Below, piece by piece: positions 1-5,809 of a stretch of DNA of 5,809 bases; the stretch's first letter is position 1, and each line of letters starts with the position of its first letter. The stretch is from PALSA-1355 sp041499515. GTDB lineage: Bacteria; Planctomycetota; Planctomycetia; Pirellulales; PALSA-1355. The notes under the pieces were generated by a model. The model did no database searches, had not been told where the DNA came from, and saw only the letters and a program-made list of their open reading frames with translations. The stretch is from NCBI GenBank assembly GCA_041499515.1, contig JBGQKM010000326.1, positions 1 through 5,809 of the forward strand, given 5' to 3'. The translations under genes were made by a program, and so were the position numbers.

Positions 1-1473
1 CAGTTGAATATGGGCTTGAGCAGCGACGTCTACCAGCCGGGCAACAAAACGCAATCGGACGCCGATGGACGGTTCCGGATTACTGCCGTTGGGCGCGGGC
101 GATGGGCCACGCTTCGGATCTCCGGCGGCGGCATCGTCGCCACCGACCTGGAGGTGGTGAATTGGCCGATGGAGCCGTTGACCACCGACGTCGCCTCGTC
201 CGGAACAGCGATCATGAAGACTTTTTTCGGCGCGCGATTTCAATTCGCGGCCGAGCCTTCGCAGCCGATCGAGGGCGTTGTGCGCGACGCGGCCAGCGGC
301 CAGCCCCTGGAGGGCGTGAGCGTTTTGAATTTGAAATTGGCCGGTCAGCCAGCGAGGTACGACAGCGGCATGGACGAAGCAATCAGCGACCAGCATGGCA
401 AATACCGCCTGGAAGGGATGCCCAAGGGCAAAGGAAACGAGGTTTTCGCGATGCCTGCCGACGGGCAGCCCTATTTCATGCGCGAGTTCGAAGTGCCGAC
501 CGCGCCGGCCTTCGAGCCGATACGGCTCGACCTGGAATTGCACCGCGGCATGCTGATTCACGGTGTGGTTCGCGACAAGGATTCGGGCGAACCGATTAGC
601 GCCACCGTCATTTATCTGCCTTGGCCCGACAATCCGCATATCGCAGGGCTGCCGGAGTTCAATAGTCGCAAGCTGGCGGGCCACGACGAACGCTATCGCA
701 CGAATGCCGAGGGACGCTTTACGCTCGTCGGCTTGCCAGGCCGTGGACTCCTCAGCGTGATCCGAGTTGACGACCAGCCCTACCCGCGCGGCCAGGGCTT
801 TGACGAGATCCCCGATTTGGCGGCCAACGCGGAAAGGTTCAAGAGCATTTCCCAGCTTTATATGCCGAATCGAGATTTCATCATCGCAGTCAAGCATGTT
901 CAGCCAGCCGAAGATCAGGCGGAATTCTCGACCGAGATCGAGCTTGAGCAGGGCGGCTCGGTCAAGCTAACGGTCGTCGACGAAGCGGGAGCGGCGGTTT
1001 CGGGCGCGACCATTGGCGGCACGTGGCCGAGCCGTTTGTCGCAGGTCGAGCTCAACAGCGCACCGGTGATCGCGGCGGTGGGATTGAAGCCGGGTGAAAA
1101 GCGGTGGATCATTGGTTGTCACGTCCAGCGGAACCTGGGCGGCGTGGTCCAGGTCGGGCTCGACGATGACCGGGCCGGGCCGGTGCCTATCGTGTTGCGG
1201 CCCAATGGCAGAATCCAAGGTCGACTCCTGGACGCGCAGGGGAAGCCCTTGCACGGAGTGCAGCTATCTTTTCAAATCGCGGGCACCGACGTATGGCGCG
1301 CGGCGCCCGGCCCAGTGCGCACCGATGTCGATGGCCGGTTTGTCAACAACATGGTCTTTCCCGGCGGTTCGTACGATGTGACGTTTGAGACCGACAAGGG
1401 GCGCACTAAAAGTCTTGCGGTCGGCCTGGCCGTCGAGCCCGGCGAAACGATCGATCTCGGCACGATCGACATC
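1..1473 (+). repeat. Module A (D2 end to D6), first visible copy of the six-domain repeat
   Basis: Residues 1-491. The module enters partway through D2 (DADGRFRI at residues 20-27, then AVGRGRW). D3 starts near base 268 (IEGVVRDAASGQPLEG) and carries YRLEGMPKGKGN near residue 135. D4 starts near base 556 (IHGVVRDKDSGEP) and has EGRFTLVGLPGRG near residue 237. D5 starts near base 958 (SVKLTVVDEAGAAVSGA) and contains WIIGCHVQRNLGG. D6 starts near base 1201 (IQGRLLDAQGKPLHG) with TDVDGRF at residue 441, closing with VEPGETIDLGTIDI. D1 and the front of D2 are presumably upstream of the window. D3 and D4 closely match the wording I associate with planctomycete proteins of this type. The function of the module is not known. 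Confidence 0.8.
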
Positions 1474-4400
1474 ACCAGCGACGAGCGGCCCGCGCCGGTG
1501 CGAACGAAGTCCGCGGCCAACATCAACGCCAGTGCAACAGGTGCAAAGTCTGGTGAAAGCTCGACCGCGGCGGGGGACAAAGCCGCTCAGGCCGACGCCG
1601 TGCAAGTGTTCGAAGGCCAGGTCGTCGATCCGACGGGCAAACCTGTCCAGCACGCCGAATTGTATTTCGTGTACCACATCCCGCAGCCCAGGGGCTTGTT
1701 GGCTCCAACCGGGAAGCCGGTGGCGACCACCGACGCCAAGGGAGCATTTCGATTTACGGCCAGCCCGACGGATTTTGGCATGCATTCATCGGCACGTGAA
1801 TTTGGGTACGCGGCGCTGATCGCGGTCAAGGATGGTTTCGGTTTCGCCTGGTCCCAGGCCGGCAAGCACGAAACGAGCGGCAAGTCGCTCGGCGACGCCC
1901 GCGCCCGTGCAAAGGACGCACCGGCAGAACTTGTCGAACAGATGAAGCGGATGCTCAGTGGCGTCGGCGAGCCGCTCAAGCTGGTGGTAGACGACCAGCC
2001 GATTCGTGGTCGCATCGTGGATATCGATGGCCGGCCGGTGAGCGGTGCGCGGCTCACGCTGCTGGAAGTATGGACGGGGACGGGTGATGACCTAGCCGGA
2101 TGGCGTGCGGCGGCAAAAGAGCCCAAGGCAGATTACTATTCGGCCCGCATGAAAACGGACTGGGCGATCAACGGCCCCCAGGTCCGCTCGCTCGTCAAAC
2201 CCGCGGTGACCGGCGACGATGGCCGATTCGCGCTGCGAGGAGTGGGTCGTGGGCGGATCGCCGAGCTGCTGGTCGAAGGACCAAGAATCGAGTCGGCGAA
2301 GATCTTTGCCCGCACCGAAGCTGGCGAGAAGATCGAACTCATGCGCGAACGTCGTTCGCCTGAATTGGGTTCGTATATTTACTATCCGGCGGAGCTGGTT
2401 CACGTGGCCGGCCCGTCGGCGGCGATCGCCGGGGTTGTCCGCGACGCCGAAACAAAAGTTCCGCTCTCCGGCGTCACGGTCAAAAGCCAATCGCGCCACG
2501 GCGAGCGCATCAATGGTTGGGGTCAGGACTTCGTTCGCGCCGTGACCGACGCCGAGGGGCGGTATCGCCTGGAAGGCATGCCGATCGGCAGCGATAACCG
2601 CATCGCGGCGATCGCGCCCTTGGGCGATATCCCCTACCTCTCCATGAGCAAGGACGCGGCCACGAGTAACCAGGAAAATGCGCCTGAAATTGATTTCGAT
2701 TTGCGCGTGGGTGTTTGGCTCGAGGGTCGCATCGTCGACAAGCGAACCGGCAAAGGACTGGCAGGCAGGCTTGACTACTTCGTAAAAAAGGGAAGTCCGA
2801 ACTACGAATTTGCTCGATCGCTCCGCGTGGATGAACGTGACCGTTTGCTGGCGGACAATGAGGGTCGTTTCCGGATTGCCGCGTTGCCGGGTCCGGGGTT
2901 CGTCACGTTCATGGCCAACGATCACGAGAACTACCCCCGCGCCGCAGCCATCGTGACCAGCGACGGCAGTCGGAAGAAGATTGACGCGACGTTGCTTGCA
3001 ACCGAACCGTTTCAGTTGGCAACTCAGAATTACCATGTCGTTGCCGAGGTCGATCCTGCCACGGACGCCAAACGTGTGGAATTGAACCTGGAACTCGACG
3101 GCGGCAACAATGTAATCGGCCATGTGGTCGACCAGGATGGCAAACCGGTCACCGGCTTTTACTACTCTGGGCAGATGGCACTGTTCGACGGTTGGAAACC
3201 GTCCGCGGGCGACAAGTTCGAGTTGAAAGATTACCATCCTGAGTCGCCACGACGCGCCTTTTTCTCCCAAAGCGAACGAAATCTGGCCGCCAGCGCGATC
3301 GTGCAAGGCGCGTTGCCCGAGAGTCTCGTGGTCAAGCTCCAGCCGGCGGGCAGGGTGAAGGGTCGACTCGTCGACCAGGACGGCTCTCCGCTGGCCAATT
3401 GCGAACTCGTGTCGTGGTTGCCACCCGTGAGCAGTCCGGCAGATTCTGACAGCGTGCATCGTGCTCCCGCACTTCCGCACAATCGGGCGGAGTGGCAACA
3501 CGGCCGGTACGAAACCGACGAGAAAGGTCGATTCGAGATTTCGTGCCTGGTGCCTGGCATCGAGTATCGACTGCGGGCCTTCGACCGCGCGAGCATGACG
3601 CCCGCGGGGGGACAGACGCAAAGGACTTTGGGTCCCCTGGATGTGATCGTCCGGGTTGAGTCCGGCGAATCGAAAGACCTGGGCGACGTGCGGCTGGCGG
3701 ATGAAGCCACGTTTGCTGCGGCGGCCAAGCAAGTCAAAACGGAACGACCTGCCCTGCCAACGCAGCCACACGCCGTGCTCACGGGTCAAATCACTTTGGC
3801 CGGCGGGAACCCAGTTGCCGAAGCGCACGTCGCCGTCATCGCGATGCGAATTCAACATCCACGCGGCGGCGATCTGTCCCCCGATGGACAAGTTTTGGCA
3901 GAAGGTATCACCGACAGCAGCGGTAAGTATCGCCTGAACTTCGCGGGCGCCAGCTCAAAAACGCATCGCTATGCCAACGTGATTGCAAGAAAAGACGGAT
4001 ACGCGGTCGCCTGGCACCCGCTGAATATCGACGCGGAGGTCGCCGAAGTCTCGTTCGAGCTCGCACCCGAGGAACCGATCCGCGGCAGGCTCGTCGACAT
4101 CGAGGGACAGCCGGCCTCGGGCGTGCGATTGTTGATCCGGTCCGTCATGAAAAAGTCCGCCGGCGACTTGCCGAGTGAACAAGGCGCGGGCTATCACGGG
4201 GGCGACGACGTTCCACTTGCATGGCTGCAACCGGTCACGTCCGACGTGGACGGCCGGTTTACATTGAGTGGTGTCCCCGCCGGCCACGGAGTGTTTCTCG
4301 ACGTGGCGGGTAGCGAACGGTTCGCGCCACAGGAAATTGCCCTCAACACGGGCATGCCCAAGCAACGTGGCGAGCGCGATGGAACCTATCGACCGCTGGT

Positions 4401-5809
4401 TGAGGACGCGGCGCCCGGAGACGAAGCGACGCTGCCCCTCGCGCCGGCCCAGCTCTTCGAAGGCCTTGTCACTTATGAAGACACCGGCAAGCCGGCCGGC
4501 CATGCGCGGCTGACGATTTGGGCCAGTCAGCAACAGTTCGGTTCGATGGCCTCCGTGGCTGGCAAAGCGGATGAGCAGGGACGATACCGCATCAGCCCGC
4601 ATCCCGGCATTCGATTCGGCATCAACGCCTATCCGGCGGATGGCACGGCATACCTGGCGCGGCAAACTGCCTCATCACCCGGGATCGAGTGGCAAACCGG
4701 CGACCGCGTGAAGCACGTCGATATTCAGCTACCGCGGGGCGTGCTGGTGCGCGGCACCGTGCTGGAATCGGGCACGAATGTCCCGGTGGCCGGCGCGTCG
4801 ATCCAGTACATTCCTGAAGAGGCCAACAATCCACACGCGGCAGACCACATTCTGACCGGTTGGCAGGGCATCAAACTATCGGACGAGCAAGGCAAGTTCC
4901 AGATCGCCGTACTGCCGGGCCCAGGCCGTTTGCTCATACACGGCCCGAGTGAGAAGTATGTCCTGCAGGAAGTGTCCGAGTCGGAGTTGAACCGAGGCAA
5001 GCCCGGCGGCCGACGGAACTATGCCCACGCCGTCGAGCGCATCGAGCCGGCGCCGGGCGCCGATCCCATCGACGTAACCGTCCAGATCAAGGCAGGCGCA
5101 ACCGTCGCCGGCCGGCTTGTCGACGAACTGGGACATCCCATCGATGAGGCCCTGGTCATTTCTCGGTTGTTTGTCTTGCCACATTCTCCCTTTTGGCGCG
5201 GATACGGAGATGCGCTGCCGCCGACGCTCGGCGGCAAGTTCGAGCTGTCGGGTCTCGGCCAGGATCGGGAGTATGCCGTCTATTTCCTCGACGCCAAACG
5301 GCGCCTCGGCGCCACGCAAATGCTTCGCGCCGACAGCAAGGATCTCACGGTGGTCCTCCAGCCGTGTGGCCTGGCGTCAGCGAGGTTCGTCGATTCCCAG
5401 GGGCAGCCGCACGTTGGCTTTAGTCCGGGTCTGCACATCGTCATCACGCCGGGCGAGCACGAACACGATTATGCGGCAGCCAAGCTGGGCAAACTCGCGG
5501 CCGACGCTGACTTCGTGGCGAATGTCGACCGAATGAACTACTGGCCAGGCCCGAAGACCGACGAGCAAGGGCGGGTCACTTTTCCGGCGCTCATTCCCGG
5601 CGCTACTTACCGGCTGGAAACGTACAAAGACGGCAAACCGCAAGTGCTCAAACAATTCTCGGTAAAATCCGGCGAATCGAAAGACTTGGGCGACGTGCAG
5701 CTGGAGCTTGAGGCCAAGTTCACCGCGACAGCAATGCAAGTCAAAGCGAAAAAGGCCGCCGCGGCAATGCAGCCTGCGGCAAAAGACGGCCCGCAGCCAA
5801 AGGAAGCGG
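1..5809 (+). CDS. Giant protein with tandem carboxypeptidase regulatory-like domains, partial at both ends
   Basis: Frame 1 is open across the window (1936 codons); no start or stop is visible, so the gene exceeds 5.8 kb. The first in-frame ATG, at base 10, is not a credible start because a domain is already under way (its DADGRF motif is at residues 20-25). The product is about 17 beta-sandwich domains of the CarboxypepD_reg/transthyretin-like type. Each opens with a strand like IRGRIVDIDGRPV and has a later D-x-x-G-R/K-F/Y turn (residues 133, 238, 445, 741, 853, 955, 1176, 1308, 1418, 1527, 1631, 1857 mark the glycines). They form three successive six-domain modules separated by hydrophilic linkers. 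No membrane segment or enzymatic motif is seen in this part. Only four cysteines occur (residues 373, 1134, 1182, 1789), which fits an extracytoplasmic protein. In planctomycetes such modules can follow an M56/BlaR1-type peptidase or a sigma-factor-like N-terminus, as I recall; none is visible here. Substrate and function are unknown. Confidence 0.93.
1474..1605 (+). other. Inter-module linker A-B, low complexity
   Basis: Residues 492-535. It begins TSDERPAPVRTKSAANINAS and continues rich in Ala, Gly, Ser, Lys and Thr, with no hydrophobic strand pattern and no domain signature. It sits exactly between the closing GETIDLG strand of module A and the opening FEGQVVD strand of module B, so it marks a module boundary and is probably flexible and disordered. 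Confidence 0.7.
1606..3696 (+). repeat. Module B (complete D1-D6), second copy of the six-domain repeat
   Basis: Residues 536-1232, about 697 residues and the only copy complete at both ends with its linkers. D1 starts at base 1606 (FEGQVVDPTGKPV; TTDAKGAFRF; AVKDGFGFAW). D2 starts at 2002 (IRGRIVDIDGRPV; DDGRFALRGVGRGR, then LLVEGPRIES and HVAGP). D3 starts at 2425 (IAGVVRDAETKVPLSG; EGRYRLEGMPIGSDN). D4 starts at 2719 (LEGRIVDKRTGKGL; EGRFRIAALPGPG; NYHVVAEVDP). D5 starts at 3115 (IGHVVDQDGKPVTG). D6 starts near 3352 (VKGRLVDQDGSPL; ETDEKGRFEISCLVPG), closing with VESGESKDLGDVRL. Domain order matches module A from D2 onward and module C throughout. D1 has a charged insertion absent from C. 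Confidence 0.82.
1861..1974 (+). other. Charged insertion in D1 of module B, possible helix
   Basis: Residues 621-658. Between the FAW strand of D1 and the LKLVVDD strand leading into D2, module B has a stretch rich in Arg, Lys, Ala, Asp and Glu (for example ARAKDAPAELVEQMKRML). Module C has only a short connection at this place. The pattern suggests an amphipathic helix inserted into an otherwise all-beta chain. No function can be assigned. Confidence 0.5.
3661..3768 (+). repeat. Module-end direct repeat, copy 1 (end of B into linker)
   Basis: This stretch encodes the SGESKDLGDV strand and most of the B-C linker. It aligns without any gap to bases 5668-5775. By hand count, 29 of the first 30 bases match (the only change is C to T in a synonymous Leu codon) and about 82 of 108 match overall. 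Identity falls off just upstream. The corresponding point of module A (near base 1438) is much more diverged at DNA level. Confidence 0.8.
3697..3774 (+). other. Inter-module linker B-C
   Basis: Residues 1233-1258, beginning ADEATFAAAAKQVKTERPA and then Pro/Gln-rich. It is shorter than the A-B linker. It joins the SGESKDLGDV strand of module B to the LTGQI strand of module C. Its first two thirds align without gaps to the tail after module C (AKQVK against AMQVK), so linker and module appear to have been copied together. Confidence 0.7.
3775..5703 (+). repeat. Module C (complete D1-D6), third copy of the six-domain repeat
   Basis: Residues 1259-1901, about 643 residues. D1 starts near base 3778 (LTGQITLAGGNPV; TDSSGKYRLNF; ARKDGYAVAW). 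D2 starts at 4078 (IRGRLVDIEGQPASG; DVDGRFTLSGVPAGHG). D3 starts at 4456 (FEGLVTYEDTGKPAGHA; DEQGRYRISPHPG). D4 starts at 4741 (VRGTVLESGTNVPVAGA; DEQGKFQIAVLPGPGR; NYAHAVERIEPAPG). D5 starts at 5101 (VAGRLVDELGHPIDEA; GGKFELSGLG; YAVYFLDAKRRLGATQ). D6 starts near 5365 (QPCGLASARFVDSQGQP; NYWPGPKTDEQGR; ALIPGATYRLE), ending in VKSGESKDLGDVQL. The D5-D6 stretch matches most clearly the conserved C-terminal block I recall from single-module planctomycete relatives. This module could therefore be near the protein's end, although no stop is reached within 105 bases. Confidence 0.82.
5668..5775 (+). repeat. Module-end direct repeat, copy 2 (end of C into tail)
   Basis: Partner of bases 3661-3768, offset by 2007 bases, in the same orientation and reading frame. 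The offset is a multiple of three, so the protein repeats in register. The match includes the start of the post-module linker, which argues that the duplicated unit included its linker. Confidence 0.8.
5704..5808 (+). other. Linker-like tail after module C, runs off the window
   Basis: Residues 1902-1936, beginning ELEAKFTATAMQVKAKKAAA and continuing Ala/Lys/Pro/Gln-rich up to the window edge with no stop. The composition and the AMQVK motif match the B-C linker, so either another module follows or this is a disordered C-terminal tail. The window cannot decide between them. Confidence 0.65.

Noticed and set aside
10..12. In-frame ATG near the left edge as the gene start
   Set aside because: No ribosome binding site can be assessed. 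The sequence right after it already completes a D2 domain whose first strand must lie upstream.
102..599. A 165-codon open frame on the + strand in another frame
   Set aside because: Its translation is Arg/Ala/Gly-rich shadow sequence. Frame 1 across the same bases encodes clear D3 and D4 domains.
2092..3891. A 599-codon open frame on the minus strand
   Set aside because: It lies entirely opposite the domain-bearing + frame. Its translation is rich in Arg, His and Gly with no recognisable domain or repeat pattern. Long antisense openness is expected in GC-rich coding DNA.
3955..4665. A 236-codon open frame on the minus strand
   Set aside because: It is antisense to D1-D3 of module C, has no family resemblance, and would need a promoter inside a conserved domain.
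974..5124. Recurring palindrome GTCGAC at several domain starts, considered as a regulatory or recombination site
   Set aside because: It is the usual codon pair for Val-Asp in the conserved VVD/LVD strand (for example near 976, 2733, 3366, 4092, 5118). Codon preference explains it.
1..5809. Frameshift or pseudogene status
   Set aside because: Frame 1 stays open and every domain motif occurs in the same frame, so there is no sign of decay.

Overview
The whole window lies inside a single protein-coding gene on the + strand. Frame 1 reads from base 1 to base 5808 (1936 codons, plus one base of the next codon) with no stop. Neither the start codon nor the stop codon is in the window. There is no intergenic DNA, RNA gene, promoter, terminator, mobile element or CRISPR array. 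The other open frames are shadows of this GC-rich frame.

The protein is a long chain of small beta-sandwich domains of the carboxypeptidase regulatory-like (transthyretin-like) type. Their signature, a strand such as IRGRIVDIDGRPV followed by a T-D-x-x-G-R-F/Y motif, recurs about 17 times. I recognise the wording of the modules, for example YRLEGMPKGKGN, NYHVVAEVDP, YFLDAKRRLGAT, LIPGATYR and SGESKDLGDV. They resemble very large proteins common in Planctomycetota (Pirellulales and Isosphaerales types). The organism is therefore most likely a planctomycete; this rests on recalled family resemblance and GC-rich codon use, not on a search.

The domains are organised in a higher-order repeat. A module of about 640-700 residues, made of six domains D1-D6, is present at least three times in tandem. 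Module A is at 1-1473 and its front is cut off by the window edge. Module B is at 1606-3696 and module C at 3775-5703. Hydrophilic Ala/Lys/Pro-rich linkers follow each module (1474-1605, 3697-3774, 5704-5808). Equivalent landmarks sit about 2.15-2.22 kb apart between A and B and about 2.01-2.03 kb apart between B and C.

The ends of B and C, including the start of the linker, align at DNA level without gaps for about 108 bases, and 29 of the first 30 bases are identical. This suggests relatively recent duplication or gene conversion. Because the tail after C resembles the B-C linker, a further module may follow past the right edge. No catalytic domain is visible, so the part seen looks like an adhesive, structural or ligand-binding stalk, probably outside the cytoplasm. 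That role is inferred.
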